Part shown: positions 29,401 to 41,257 of the stretch, piece after piece
Position numbering within the stretch: position 1 is the first letter of the stretch
Layout of the letters: every line of letters starts with the position of its first letter
Assembly (NCBI RefSeq): GCF_037126465.1
Contig: NW_026999466.1
Location: 62,001 to 126,000 of the forward strand
Reading direction: 5' to 3'
Length of the DNA: 64,000 nucleotides
DNA from: Ornithodoros turicata
Taxonomy: Eukaryota > Arthropoda > Arachnida > Ixodida > Argasidae
Notes under the pieces: model-generated
Database searches by the model: none
The model's input: the letters and a program-made list of their open reading frames with translations, nothing else
What the model was told of the DNA's origin: nothing
Made by a program: the position numbers and the translations under genes

Positions 29401-32400
29401 GTTTTTCTAAACGGCAAAGCAAGATCGAAGATCATTAATATAATGGGAATGCAATCACATCATATGTCTGTTCCCATAAAGGCGTTCTGTCTTGTGCTTT
29501 GTCGTGCGCGAATGGAACTTTGCTCCCAGGCTTTCGCGCCTTTTTGCTCGTAGGTGTAGCCTCAGACAACCAGTATACGAGCATAGAAAGGGTCATGTGT
29601 TACATAAGCCTGGTGCTGATGTTGAGTGGTCTCACTTATTATTTTAAAAGAGCAGTGGTAGTTTACTGGTGTTGTGATTCTAAGGACCATGATGAGCCTT
29701 TGGGGTGAAACTCGCTAATATCAAGATTCGTGCACAGTGCTTTTTTAAATTTTATTGTAAAAGTGAACGTCATTAAGAGTTGGACAAAGGAAATAACCTT
29801 GCCGTTGAATAAATAATAGGAGTGTTTGTCTTTGCCGCTGTCTTCTTCGGACAGGATGTGATGACGTCACGCCGTGTTTCAGGTGTCTGAAGGAATTCAT
29901 TGACCGTTACTGGCAAAAAGTGTAGCAATAGAAAAATGGTTTGTATTGTCCTGAACTGATTTATGATGAGCACTGTTTTTGAATAAGAGGAGTGCGTGTG
30001 CGTAGAAATAGTCTGATGCTGGTTTTCTGCTTTGTTCAAGTGTTTCTTTTGGCTTTTTCCCCCTTCTTGTCTGACAAACATGCGCTGACATGCCCAGACC
30101 TGTTCTGACATGCTTTCCTTCTACATGTAGTTTTTTTTCTTTGTGAAAAGAAACATTCTTGATGATGTCGATAGTGCTGCCTTGAATGGGAGTAGAGCTA
30201 GAGCGATTCTTAATAATCTTGCGATTCATTTTGTCCAGAGAGTAACAGGAAGGGGGACAGGTGTGTGACTTTATTCAGGAGGAACAAAGCGTCATTATTC
30301 AGTTGCCTGGCTCTCGGATGGGATGGACATGTCTTGCTGAACCATTATTTTGTTTTTTCCTGGACTCATAGGGCTTACTTTATGTATGACTTTGGGAATG
30401 AAATGCTCAATTCCTACAATCACCTCTAATGTATGGTGTTTTTCTGCAATAGTTCCCTATGCCATCATTATAGTAGAATAAAGGAAATAATCTTGGGATA
30501 TTGATTCAATAAATAACAGGTCCCCTGTCTAGAGCGTCCTTGAGCCACGCAGCTGCATGATGACGTCATACCGCGACTCTATTCTTTCTGGTGGACCTTG
30601 TCCTAGTTGAGAAAGTAACCGCTAGGGGGGCTGCTGATGCGTAACTTTATAGAAAAGAAAAACGCATTATGACTAAGTTCTGTGCCCGCCTGTCGGATGG
30701 AGGAGTCGCATCGTTCTGCGTTCCTGTTGTGGTGGGCTGATTTGTTGCCCATGATAACTTTGCCCCCGCTTTTTATGGTTTTCATATCGGGTGCTGGTTG
30801 CTGTTGTCCAGGCATCCCCGCCATTTTCTATCTTCTTCTGCCGTGGGAACGAGAGGAGCGCTGACGTGATTCTTCAAAATTTTGTCGTAAGATTAGTTGA
30901 GAATGTAATAGCTACAGGGTCCAGATGCGCGACTTTATACAGGAGAAAAAGAATTACCAGGGGAATGAATGTGTAGTATATTTCTATTGTTGGGAAAAAA
31001 CTCACGTGACCTCTGACATCGGGCCAATCGTTGCGCCTCGGTAGAGTAGTTTTTTGCTTTGTTTTATTTTGTCTCCCTGGGTGACGGGTGACCTAAAGCG
31101 ACGCTGCCGAGGCGTTCTTTCCCCTATGTTCTCTCCCCCGCTTTGGTGGTTCTGGATTTTCGTTCGCATCCAGTGAAATAAATAAAACGCGGAAGCGTTC
31201 GCTCTTTCTGTTGCACAAGGTGCTTTATTTTTCGGGATTGCTATTTCCAAATCACACATATGCAGTCTTCTGTATCTGCGCCGAACACAAACTTCACATG
31301 AACATTGTTTGATAGCAAAATCTCGATGAAACAGGGGAAGTCAAGTCTGAAGTTCGAGTAATATGCCGATGCAACTTCGCATTCACTGTTAGCTGATATG
31401 TCTCACGTGGAAGATTTCACAGTAGGTCAGTAAATTCACTGCACAGGCACACATATTCACAAATCGAGCATGACAGAAAACATGTCCATATTCCTTTGCT
31501 GCTTGTGTAGTGTCACATGTCAAGGCTGACCCGTCACAAAGGAACCTGTGCCGCTGCTAAGCCGAAAGATGATGTTCTAACCACTCAGGGTGGCTTATCC
31601 ATTCTATTGCATCCATGCAGGTGCTTTTCTGAAGCAGATACGAGTTGTGCAGTACCTAGTTGATACCTGAGCAAGAAAGACCAGGACAGGGATCAGAAAA
31701 CGTGAAAACTAAAAATTCTACCAGCCGAAACGTTGCGTATATGCCACAGGTGTGGTGCTATGCTATGCTACGCTAAGCGGCAGAATGGAATAGGAACTGA
31801 CTTACCTGCCATCGAGTGGAAAAACACAGTATTGATCCTTCTTGAATCGTTGTCGCCTGCCTTCCACCTATCTATCACTGAATTTACTTGCAGAAGTATC
31901 CAACAGGATTCGAGTTTTGCAGAGTCGGTATCGACGGACACTAAAAACCATCCAAAGCGGTACCGTCAAAGATGCTTTGCGTGCGTCCCTGCTGCACCAT
32001 ATTTCGAAACTTTACGGCGAGCTGCTCCGGCACTCCAGATGCGGCGGTGCCGGCTTACGCGCGCCACGAAAAAGTTATAATTTCAAACCGACCAATGAGC
32101 GCTCGCATACCGGGGGAGAGGCGCAGGAGCCAATGGGATGCTCCCGGTAGAAAACTCGCGCTTCGACGTAAAAATGTTGTCGTTTCATGACGTTTGATGA
32201 CGTGAAAGGCTCGCAGCGCCTCACTTTAGTCCGCAAGTGAACTCGCGAGTTTCATCCCCTTGGCATTACGATTCAGTTCTGTGCCTGGCTGTCGGACGGA
32301 GCAGTCGCATCGTTCTGCGCTCCCTGTGACTGCTGTTGTGGTGGGCTCATTTGTTGTGTAACTAATTCTTTTTGTTGATAGCTATTGATGTTTAGCATAT

Positions 32401-32835
32401 TTACTCTTGCTCTCCCAGCCTTTGTATTATGAGTGTTTTTCTCCTTGCATGTCCAGAGTCCTAACTTGCCCAGACATGCCATGATGACGTCACAGCTGAC
32501 ATAACAGAATGTCCGGAACTCGTGGTCATTGGTGCGATGCTTTGCAACCTGCCTCTGTGCTCCGTCGCCCAGCGTTGGTCAGCGGCCGTTCCGGACCGCT
32601 TTCTTCAAGATGGCGTCGTTGATCTTCAACTAAACTTCTTCTCTCCACTCTATCTCTATCTGTTTTTTTCTTTTTTATGACCACGATTATCTGGAAATCC
32701 ACAACTGGTCTGGACATGAGTTAGACGCTCCCCAATTAGTGTGGTGACTCCCTGGAGGGTGCTGATTACTGTGGGGTCCCAATTAGCTCTAATTGATTAA
32801 TTAATCGTGAAAGATGAAAGTCACTGAAAAGGTTG
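26500..32835 (-). repeat. left arm of a giant inverted repeat (expanded Polinton TIR)
   Basis: Nearly all of this is the reverse complement, with indels, of 47264-52205. Anchors: 26530/52165, 29500-29700/49522-49767, 30000-30230/49025-49250 and 32590-32800/47320-47580. The outer end (32640-32800) matches the E1 TIR (AATTAGCTCTAATT, ACACTCTATCTCTATCT-type tracts) but lacks the last ~65 bases and stops in SINE sequence. Inside are three imperfect tandem units near 27.5, 28.15 and 28.85 kb, about 0.7 kb apart. It is the right TIR of an element whose body is gone. I see no gene in it. Confidence 0.7.
27055..27105. repeat. (GT)n-rich microsatellite
   Basis: Alternating GT followed by GC in the left arm. 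The right arm has the complementary (CA)n near 51585-51605, confirming the inverted relationship. Confidence 0.7.
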
Positions 32836-32915
32836 GCCAGCTGTAGGACTCGAACCCAAATCTTCTGGATTGCCCCAGAACATCAGCCTCAGAACATCAG
32901 TTCTTTCATAATTAA
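32810..32915 (-). repeat. truncated tRNA-Thr-like SINE
   Basis: Minus strand: T arm and acceptor strand of the same tRNA-like family as 5631-5702, followed by its CCTTTTCAGTGAC body. It sits exactly where the left-arm TIR tip is missing. Confidence 0.55.
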
Positions 32916-32962
32916 TCGTGTTTAGACGAAGATGTGCGTTTCCGGATAAACGTCGTCAGTAC

Positions 32963-33192
32963 TGTGGCGTGCCACGCTCCCCTATCTTATCGGGTGAGCA
33001 GTCACTAAAGCCGCCATGGGGCTGCAATCACTGGGAGGGCGTGGCGTTCCGATACATAAGAGGCCACATGCCTCTTCGGAGGCTCTGTTTGTTCCCCGCT
33101 GGGAATTGAAGCTGTGCTTTGGCAATAAACCTGGTATGTTGGTTTGAATCTCTGTTGTTCTGCTTGTTCCTTCGCGCACGGAACGGACGGGC
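32963..33192 (+). repeat. 5' LTR, truncated at its 3' end
   Basis: Matches the 3' LTR from TGTGGCGTGCC to CACGGAACGGACGGGC, then diverges at the deletion point. Carries an AATAAA near 33124. Confidence 0.85.
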
Positions 33193-33225
33193 TGACCCTG
33201 TCGTTGTATGACGGGCTGACCCTGT

Positions 33226-34272
33226 TGTCCTGTATGCCAGAGAGCAAAACCTCGTGGTGGTTTACCCCCTGGGCGCTTACAGCCTGTTCAGAGGAATAGA
33301 CCCTGGCAGATAGTTGCTTGTGATGTGATGGGACCATTTCCCCGTAGTCCTAGAGGTAACCAGTATTTGTTCGTGGTTACTGATCATTTCACGAAATGGG
33401 GTGAGCTGTTTCCTCTCAGGACACTGACTTCCCAGAGAGTGTGGGAAAAGTTACTCGACACTTTTTGCCGGTTCGAGTTTCCCGCACAGCTGATCATCGA
33501 CAACGCAACCTACTTTACAAGTAAGGTGTTCTCAGATTATTGTGCTGTCTTAGGCATTCAGCATAAGAAGACTTCCCCGTATCACCCTCAGGCTAACATT
33601 ACCGAACGTGTTAATCGGAACCTGATAATGATGTTGGTTGCTTTTACTAGCCAGCACCACCGTGATTGGGATCTTCGCCTGGGCGAGCAGGCGTTCGCTA
33701 CACGGACGACGGTCAACAGGTCTACAGGCTTCACCCCGGCGGTCCTGAACTTGGGACGAGAGGCCCCTTTTCCTGTGGAGAACGCTCGGGGCCTCCTGGA
33801 TGCGGCTACCCGGCCTCCTTATTCAAGGTTTGCTGAGGACCTCCGAAGTCGACTGGACGATGCAGCCCGGACGGCTCGGGAGAACCTGGACGTCGCAAGG
33901 TTGGACCAGGCTCGCCAGTACAACCCTGGACGCCGGAACCTCACCTACAGCGTCGGTGACATCGTCCTTCGACGGACTCACCCGCTAAGTGATGCGTCAC
34001 GAGGCTTTGCAGTTTCACTCGCAGATAGGTGGGATGGCCCCTTCGAGGTAAGTGCGTGCTCCTCCGGCCTCACTTACAGGCTTCGTCGCTGCGACACTGG
34101 TGAAGAGACTGGGCCAGTTCACATCTCGGACTTGAAGTCTTACCATCTCCGAGACACGGACGGAGAGGAGCCCGATTTGCAACCTGCCTCCCTCCAGGAC
34201 CTGGACCCGGATCCCGTTCCCGGACCTGCGTCCAGCCGCTACAATTTGCGTCCCCGCAGACGGCGCACGTAG
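33226..34272 (+). CDS. Ty3-type integrase
   Basis: The frame runs from the CPVC half of the HHCC zinc finger (33226-33237) through an rve core with Asp in ACDVMGPFP, Asp in IIDNATYF and Glu in TERVNRNL, and a C-terminal region ending in an Arg-rich tail. All three catalytic acids are present. The first half of the zinc finger and any upstream start are deleted, so it can only be made if a downstream ATG (33325) is used, and that one lies just after the first Asp. Confidence 0.85.
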   Translation, partial: CPVCQRAKPRGGLPPGRLQPVQRNRPWQIVACDVMGPFPRSPRGNQYLFVVTDHFTKWGELFPLRTLTSQRVWEKLLDTFCRFEFPAQLIIDNATYFTSKVFSDYCAVLGIQHKKTSPYHPQANITERVNRNLIMMLVAFTSQHHRDWDLRLGEQAFATRTTVNRSTGFTPAVLNLGREAPFPVENARGLLDAATRPPYSRFAEDLRSRLDDAARTARENLDVARLDQARQYNPGRRNLTYSVGDIVLRRTHPLSDASRGFAVSLADRWDGPFEVSACSSGLTYRLRRCDTGEETGPVHISDLKSYHLRDTDGEEPDLQPASLQDLDPDPVPGPASSRYNLRPRRRRT

Positions 34273-34334
34273 CTGCCATTATCTCCATCGCTAAGCATAG
34301 TGCTTGTGATAGTGTTTCATTAGTGTGATTTCTG

Positions 34335-34868
34335 TTGCACAGTTTTCCGCTATCTGTTTTAGGGGCACGCCTTCTCAAGCGCCCACGGTTTGAGGCCGCC
34401 TTCATACCGTTTCCCTTTCTCGCTCGCAGATGCAACGACGTCCTCAGTCCTCCGCCCGCCGTGCATCCTCCCGGTCCCGTTCTCTCGGGAGCCGCCCGAG
34501 TCCCTCCGGACCTCCAGACCGAGGCCAGGTGCAGGGCCCACAGCACCACTCGGTCGCCACCTGGACGCTCGTCTCTAACGGGCAACCCGTCTCCTGGGCA
34601 TCCCGCCCACGCTGGACTACCCAGCTACGGCCCCTCAGAGGTGACGACCAGGGCCGTACACCGAGCCACACACCGCAGAGGCGCCCTCTATCAGGCCCGG
34701 GTCGAGGCTGCTCGCACCGCAAACGACGTAGCCACGGCCATCTCGACACTAAGGCGTCTCCAACCCGAACTCCTGGCCGAGACTAGGCCTCCTCCGCCCG
34801 CCGCACACTCATCGGTCCTGGAGGATGACGCCGTCCTGGAGCTGTCAGACGATCTCATGTCTCTATAA
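34335..34868 (+). CDS. Ty3 element downstream frame, unknown
   Basis: A 177-codon Pro/Arg-rich frame ends in an acidic tail (EDDAVLELSDDLMSL) right before the polypurine tract. A pyrimidine tract ending CGCAG at about 34429 could be a splice acceptor feeding it. Two other frames overlap; I favour this one because its tail reads as protein and stops at the tract. Function unknown (possibly a third, spliced ORF). Confidence 0.4.
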   Translation: MHSFPLSVLGARLLKRPRFEAAFIPFPFLARRCNDVLSPPPAVHPPGPVLSGAARVPPDLQTEARCRAHSTTRSPPGRSSLTGNPSPGHPAHAGLPSYGPSEVTTRAVHRATHRRGALYQARVEAARTANDVATAISTLRRLQPELLAETRPPPPAAHSSVLEDDAVLELSDDLMSL

Positions 34869-34877
34869 AGGGGGGGA
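34867..34877 (+). promoter_or_regulatory. polypurine tract
   Basis: AAAGGGGGGGA abuts the 3' LTR; primer site for plus-strand synthesis. Confidence 0.75.
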
Positions 34878-35143
34878 TGTGGCGTGCCACGCTCCCCTAT
34901 CTTATCGGGTGAGCAGTCACTAAAGCCGCCAGAGGGCTGCAATCACTGGGAGGGCGTGGCGTTCCGATACATAATAGGCCACATGCCTCTTCGGAGGCTC
35001 TGTTTGTTCCCCGCTGGGAATTGAAGCTGTCCTTTGGTAATAAACCTGGTATGTTGGTTTGAATCTCTGTTGTGCTGCTTGTTCCTTCGCGCACGGAACG
35101 GACGGGCCGACGTCCCGAGGTTGTGGGAACCTAGGTTTCCACA
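34878..35143 (+). repeat. 3' LTR, complete
   Basis: 266 bp from TGTGGCGTGCC to GTTTCCACA with short inverted ends, and AATAAA near 35040. Confidence 0.85.
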
Positions 35144-35169
35144 GTATTTACTACTTCCCAGGCAATAAT

Positions 35170-35412
35170 CTAAGACGGTCCCAGACTGGCACAACAGTTG
35201 CTCCAATTGGGTTCAGGATGGTCCCAGCCAGTTCCAGAGTGGCATACACAGGTCCCATTGTGGAACCTTGGGTAGCATGAGTGGTTCCAGTGTGCCGCCA
35301 CGCTGAGCCCCAGTTTGCCATCCCACTTGAAGTCAGGTCCCATTGTGGATCCTTGGATAGCATGAGTGGTTCCATTATGCCACCACGCTGGGCCCCGTCC
35401 AGCCATCCCACT
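35170..35412. repeat. minisatellite, about 90-bp unit
   Basis: GGTCCCATTGTGGA(A/T)CCTTGG(G/A)TAGCATGAGTGGTTCC-type unit repeated at about 35252 and 35336, with a partial third copy upstream. Confidence 0.6.
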
Positions 35413-36836
35413 TTTGACATCAGCCCTAGAACTACGCGAATCTTCACTGGGATGAATTGAAGACTCTCTGTATTCCTTGCAGGTGCATACAGCTGCTCAA
35501 GTAGTATGTGCAGAAATTGTTCACTGGGCGTTTTTGCAAGACAAATGATAACCTTAATTTACATTTCATAATATATCAATCGTTTATGGTCCTACCGCAA
35601 TTCGCTCAAGTTACTTTTTTGTCGGTAAATATACCAGAAACATTCGCGTGCAGCGTACCGAAATCAGTTTGCGTAATTTTCACTTGAGTTTAAAACCGAA
35701 ACTTTACAGGCTTCGTCGTCGGGGTTGTCGGCAAGAGGATCAGGGGTGGCATCCAATGTATTGGTCCGTAGACGAAAGCCTGCTAGGCGAACGCAATGCA
35801 TCTTGGACAGGTCCTGGTCACGCGTCACAGCAAACGTCAAGGCACACGTGACCTTAAAGATGGCGGCGCCCGTGATCGGCGGCCAAACCGTTTGGAAACA
35901 ATGCGGTTGTAGTTTCTGCGCGACGTTGTGGACGTCTTTCGATCACGGTAATTATTTTTATTAGATAATCTCGCGGTAAAACGCGCAGTTTTGCACATAA
36001 GGCCTCGTACCGTTGGTGACTTTCAAGGATGTGATGACGACGGAGCGTTAAGTCCCACTGAACCGATGCGATGTACTTAAACTAAGGAGAAATGGGCTAC
36101 CTTGTTGCGGAAGCAGCACCCCATAGTTTATGCTGGCAAAATATGTTCATCGCCTTGCTTTATGACGACGAAAATATGTCGGTAAGCGGAAAGACGACAT
36201 GTAAACAAAGTCACATGACCTCAAAATGACGACGATGAGAAAATGACGTTTTCTAGGAAGTGCGACCAGGATAAGATGGCAGTGTCGCCAGAAACACCCG
36301 CTTGAGGGTAGTTACAACAATGGCGGGTTTGTATCACCCCTGTGGCAAGAGGAGCAGACTGAGCGCTATCTGCATCAGTGTGTGTTTTGAAATGTCGTTG
36401 CGGTAGGTGGTTCGTCGTCGGTAGTTCCCGTTTTTCAACTCTTCAAGATAGGCAAGAAGACGTAAATGTTTTTAATCTCTATGGTCAAGCGCTGTATTAT
36501 GTATAGTTTGTCTTGCAACTTCTGCAACAGCTAAATCGCGAGAAACTACGAGCGACGCATATAAGGATTCCAAGACGCATACATACGAGCAACGCATTCT
36601 ATTGAGTAAAGTGCAATTACGCTGGTGAATAGTGATTGATATATACCCCAACTACACCAGATATGTCCTACGACTGTCCTCAGGACGTCAATGGCGGACG
36701 GCGCTGACGTCATCGGGATGTTACGGACTGGTCCTTACATGGTCCCCAAAGTGTTACGGTGAGACTCAAGATGATGTCACCAGCTGATCCCCTTGGAGTG
36801 CCAAGAGACACTGCTAGTACCACCACACGATTGGAT
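35413..36836. other. intergenic, nothing supported
   Basis: No motif-bearing frame, RNA or mobile-element end seen. Local Mg/A-rich and CpG-poor stretches only. Confidence 0.35.
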
Positions 36837-36842
36837 CAGGTT
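36837..36842. repeat. target site duplication CAGGTT, left of E2
   Basis: Abuts the E2 terminus (AGTAGCAGACGG); recurs at 46875-46880 after CCGTCTACTACT. Confidence 0.9.
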
Positions 36843-37085
36843 AGTAGCAGACGGTGGAGGAGATTCCCTGTGTCCGATGAAATAGATCCGACCATCGGTA
36901 CCCTCCTCGTCTGATATCGGAGGGTATTTGGAGCAGGATACTTTCCGTCAAGGAGGAGCGCGCGCCAAGACCGCCCCGCGCATTTCGCGGCCGCGCGTCG
37001 CGTAGAGAGGGGTTTCCTTCTCGCGTTTGAACATGCATCAACATAAAAAATGCATATTATTCCCTTTCCGCATCTTTTATTACAT
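36843..37085 (+). repeat. E2 left TIR
   Basis: Reverse complement of 46624-46874 with scattered mismatches and a few small indels, ending at CTTTTATTACAT. Confidence 0.88.
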
Positions 37086-37149
37086 AACCGAGCGGAGAGT
37101 TTCAATTGTCATTTACCAACGATCAACTCACCTATCAACTAATATCAAT

Positions 37150-37353
37150 ATGGGAGCTGCATGGAAGCTTTTCACTCGATGTTTTGGAAAGAAATATGAT
37201 GAGAGGGAGACGGCGGACGAGAAAAAATGGCGACTTAAACAAGAAATATATGAAGCAAAAGCAGAAGCTGTGAGGAGGTTCCTTGCACACGAGCGTCTTA
37301 TAGAAATGAAGCGTCGTTCCGTAAAAAGTCAAGACGATCAAATCGATTGGTGA
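37150..37353 (+). CDS. E2 small basic protein with myristoylation-type start
   Basis: 67 residues starting MGAAWKLFTRCFGKK: Gly at position 2 followed by small residues, a cysteine and lysines, the classic context for N-myristoylation plus palmitoylation. The rest is a charged helix. Positional counterpart of 7308-7583. I chose the ATG at 37150, because the upstream in-frame ATG lies in the TIR. Membrane targeting is an inference. Confidence 0.6.
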   Translation: MGAAWKLFTRCFGKKYDERETADEKKWRLKQEIYEAKAEAVRRFLAHERLIEMKRRSVKSQDDQIDW

Positions 37354-37417
37354 CATGTACAATAAATCCATTTCTAACATCGTCAATATTCATTGTCTCG
37401 TTTACTTTTGTATCGTG

Positions 37418-38047
37418 ATGTCTGACGCAGGTCGGTTTGCTTTTACCCACCCTGCAAGGGTTATTATTTGCGGTCCTTCCATGTCGGGTAAAACCTATCT
37501 CGTTCGTAACATTCTAAGAAATCTTACAGTATTCACTGTAGTCCCAGAGCAAATCTTTTTACGTTAGCAAGTATGATGCGACCTGGCAAAATGAATTCGC
37601 AAGTGATGTTACATTCCAGAAAGAGATACCAAAGACATGGGATGAGAGCGTGCCTACTTTGATTATAGTCGATGATCTCATGACTGAGAAGAATGTGATG
37701 CAAGAAATGGTTCATCTCTATACGAGAGCATCACATCATAAGAACGCATCCATTATTTTTTTTGTCAGTACTTATTTCACAACGACGTCAACTATAGAAC
37801 ATTATCTCACAATAGCACATATATAATATTATTTAATAATTTAAGGTCACGCACGCAGCTGGAACTTTTAGGACGCCAGATCTTCGGCAAAGCTCAATTA
37901 CCGTACTTTATCAGTGCATTTGAGCAGGCAACAGAGAAAGCATTTTGTTATCTAGTGATTGACCTACACCCTCTGACGCAGTCCCAATTTCGACTGCGAA
38001 CAGGCATTACTGGAAACGTTCTCCAGTTTGTTTTCTTGCCAAAATGA
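37418..38047 (+). pseudogene. E2 packaging ATPase, two frameshifts
   Basis: Walker A GPSMSGKT and Walker B LIIVDD are kept. An extra T near 37560 and a second shift near 37762 break the frame; between them the family sequence continues clearly. Its TGA overlaps the ATG of the next gene, the ancestral arrangement seen in E3. Confidence 0.82.
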
Positions 38048-38409
38048 AAAGTGTGCGTCATCATTGAACTTTTCTAAAAGTCCTTGCAACATGTACTCCT
38101 AAAGAGCGCGATGAGATTTTCAAGGAGGCGCCACCTCATAGCATAGAAGCTCTTTTTGAAGTCTGTAAGAATATATTGAATGGTAATATTAAGCTACCGC
38201 CCAGATTGTTCAAAGAGCTGGAAAAGTATAAACACACCATTCGATACATTGCATATAAAACGCTGCACAAATCAGCAAAAAGACTAAGATCCTTCCTCTG
38301 TCATCAGAGGGGTGGATTAGTGCCACTAATCCCCTTATTACTCACAGGATTAACCAGTGTGCTCGGTGGTGTCGCAGGTCGTGCTCTAGCAAAGATGGTA
38401 GGTGTCTAA
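38044..38409 (+). pseudogene. E2 basic protein with hydrophobic tail, one nonsense codon
   Basis: The whole frame is readable except TGA at codon 8. Basic middle (YKHTIRYIAYKTLHKSAKRLRSF), QRGG, then LVPLIPLLLTGLTSVLGG. Homologue of 53034-53378. Re-initiation at the ATG at 38176 would still give 77 residues. Confidence 0.65.
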
Positions 38410-38412
38410 AAA

Positions 38413-38951
38413 ATGGCTACAAAGGTTTAGGTATTGACTCCTATCGAATCAATTCTGGAATCTAACGAAAGCGATGATATTAAAGTAAAACGAATGTTAA
38501 CTGCTATGTACTACATTATAAAAAATCATCAGAAACCATCTAATGAAACAGAGCCAGCACCCACAGTACAGGAAGAAAAAACGATGAGTCACTTCCAATG
38601 GGACGCTCATTTGATTACAATTTGCTTCCTACTAAAATCAACATTAAAAAAGTAAGACGCGTAGTCTCAGTGCTACCTAGAAGCTTGACTTGGAATGATA
38701 AGGTAGAAATCATTCATAACAACCAAACAATCACCGGGTCTAATATAAATGAATTGGTGTTGCATCTGTCCGGACACAAGAAAGGGAAGCCTGCTTGGTA
38801 CCGAAAACTGGCAAAGTTCTTGCAGCCACACAAAATACGTCAGAAGAGGAACGCAAGGAAACATATACTCTGGGAAACGTATAAATCGCCCCAAAGAACA
38901 AAGTTGCTTTCATCATCATCATCAGATGAATATATCACAGAAGAAGAATGA
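38413..38951 (+). pseudogene. E2 conserved unknown (homologue of the 157-aa gene), stop and frameshift
   Basis: TAG at codon 6 and a frameshift near 38590-38600. The first part (IESILESNESDDIKVKRML) and the core (LTWNDKVEIIHNNQTITGSNINELVLHL) align with the E1/E3 protein. Confidence 0.65.
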
Positions 38952-38953
38952 TT

Positions 38954-39992
38954 ATGAATGAAGAATGCATTATAGGGATCCCAACGCTGGTTTGGGGGGG
39001 GTTGCTCGATACTGCAGAGGTCGAAACATCTCTAAGACAGGCAATCGAAGAACTACAGCGAGATGACATCTAGACACTTTACAAAGAAGGAAGACGTAGA
39101 TTCAAGAGAAGAAAGACCATCTCACTGCACATCGACGATCTTCATCAAGCAGACCTGATTTCATTCCTTCATTAGAGGAAACAAATAATTTTCCTTCATA
39201 CTCATTGTGATAGACTGCTTATCAAGACGACTCATGGCTACACCCATTAAGACCAAGCGTGGTGAAGATGCGAGGTAAGGATTGATCAAGTTGTACAGGA
39301 GCCATAAAACCTATCCACATCTTTTGCAGGTAGATAGGGGGAGAGAGTTCTACAACAAACACGTGAAAGCATGGTGTAAACGTCACTCAACACACATCTA
39401 TAGCTCATTTTCTCCCATGAAAGCCGCGGTCGTGGAGCGCGCAATCAGAAGTATTAAAGCTAGACTTTATCGTTATTTCACCAGTAAAGGTCATCTCAAG
39501 TACATTGCTGTTCTCCCAAAGATAATCGCCGACTACAATTCATCATATCACTCGACTATCAAGATGGCCCAGAACGACGTCGATAAAAATAACGAGATTG
39601 AACTATTCAATAGACTTCACAGTAAAAATGACAACAAACCAAAAAAGCTTCCATTGAATATTGGTGATCAGGTGCGTGTACTCACCAATAGATCAATTTT
39701 AGACAAGGGGTACATTGGACACTGGTCCTTAGTTGTCTACACGATCACACAATACAAGAACTCGGATACACCAGTGTTTTACATAGCTGGTCCAGACGGG
39801 GTCGAAGACAATGCAACTTACTATGCCAATGAATTGCAACGCGTAGTGAAATCCAAAGACGACCCATACCCAATTGAACGCGTAGTAAGTCGAAATAAAA
39901 TAGATGGTGTCACACATTATAAAGTGAAATGGCTAGGTTATGATGACTCATTTAATTCCTGGGTTCCAGCCCAAGATGTCGCGAAGTTCTGA
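38954..39992 (+). pseudogene. E2 integrase, decayed 5' half
   Basis: The N-terminal third has several stops, though the first Asp region (HQADL) is visible. From 39282 the frame is open: DRGREFYNKH (second Asp), VVERAIRSIKAR (Glu), and a chromodomain VKWLGYDDSFNSWVPAQDV. Not functional. Confidence 0.82.
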
Positions 39993-41257
39993 TTTTTACA
40001 TGTATCTCCTATCCAATGATTGTATGGATATGCACCCAAACAACAGTCTCAATGACCTTACAATTTCTCTGAGTGCACCACTACAAGTGAATGAAGATTA
40101 TGAAGTGGGCCTGCATGAACTTTCGATCTCTAATGTATTCTACAACGTTCCACGGACTAACGATGCCACTATACATATTACTTCCAGAAGCATTATTGAG
40201 CTGCGTAAGGAAGTTGTTGTGATATCGACTTTCGAACGCGCGCTGCAAGATTTTTTAAAAGAATTCAACATCGCATTTGGTTATGTTGATGGAAGGTACA
40301 CATTCTAACTACCTCAAATAATTCGTTCTATTAAGTTTTTGGATGAAGAACTGCGACAAGCCATGGGTGTGTCCACTATACAGGGTTTGAAAGTTGTAGG
40401 TGCTAAAGTTCCACATCAGAACATGTACATGGGAGAGGAAGCTATCTCAAGGATGCTTTTAAAGGAAGAGGTGACTATCATTACACAATATGCTCCAATC
40501 ATATTCACACCAGGTCGCTCTATCTACACTAAATCGCTTCTTTAAAAGATATCAAATCGATGCAAAGATACTATTCCAAAACAATACCTATACATTATTG
40601 GTCCCACGTCTCTTTGTTATCCCTGAACAACTCAAGAGACTCCTCAAATTAAACTCCAGTAAACTATTAGAAAATACAACACAATACATTGGAGATCCAT
40701 TTACATTCAGTTTTGGTGTTGTTCTAGAAAAAGTAATACTTGCAATGGACGAGGTCCACGTACCACCAAATTATTACGAGACACCGCATTTGCTTCTACA
40801 AGCTATAAGAGATGTGATAGGTAGCAATGCTATACTAACATACAATGAAGATACGCAGCTGTTTACTTTCACTCCAGTTGATGGAGTAACTATAGATCTT
40901 TCTGAATATTTGAGTAATATGTTAGGTTTCGCACCAATTCAGTCTATTGCATACAGCACCACTGGAACGACACCACTCAATCTTAAACCATTGTTTCATA
41001 ATTTCATGATTTACTGTGACATTATCGAATCATCTCATATAGGTGCAAAAAAGTTTCCCATTTTGAAACTCGTCCCATATTTACATAAAGATGATCCCCA
41101 GATTCATTACAGCTTCCATAACGTGCAATATTTGAAGCTGTTACAGAACGAAATCACGTCAATTCCGATTAAGTTGTATGATGAGACAGATCCTCCACTT
41201 CATTTTAGAGGACCAGGTCGTACAGCTCTAGTTCTACACTTCAAAAATGTATCTTAA
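39976..41257 (+). pseudogene. E2 penton-like protein, stop and frameshift
   Basis: Begins SSDFYMYLLSNDCMDMHPNNS then EVGLHELSIS, the same start motif as E1. TAA at 40306-40308 and a frameshift near 40510; the C-terminal two thirds remain open. Confidence 0.72.

Larger units (their letters stand above)
32963..35143 (+). mobile_element. Ty3-type LTR retrotransposon with large internal deletion
   Basis: Near-identical LTRs (TGTGG...CCACA) flank only an integrase and a downstream frame; gag, protease, RT and RNase H are gone. The deletion joins the LTR near 33192 to the integrase zinc finger near 33223. A short duplicated tract (GACGGGCTGACCCTGT at about 33186 and 33211) sits at the junction. 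Flanks GTAC (left) and GTAT (right) are a plausible 4-bp target duplication with one change. Confidence 0.85.

Noticed and set aside
28000..32300. Short open frames in the giant arms as genes
   Set aside because: Frames are not conserved between the two arms (many indels not in threes) and contain no motifs.
34430..34786. Ser/Arg-rich frame overlapping the Ty3 downstream frame
   Set aside because: It stops short of the polypurine tract and has a low-complexity composition; the neighbouring frame with the acidic tail fits better, though I am not certain.
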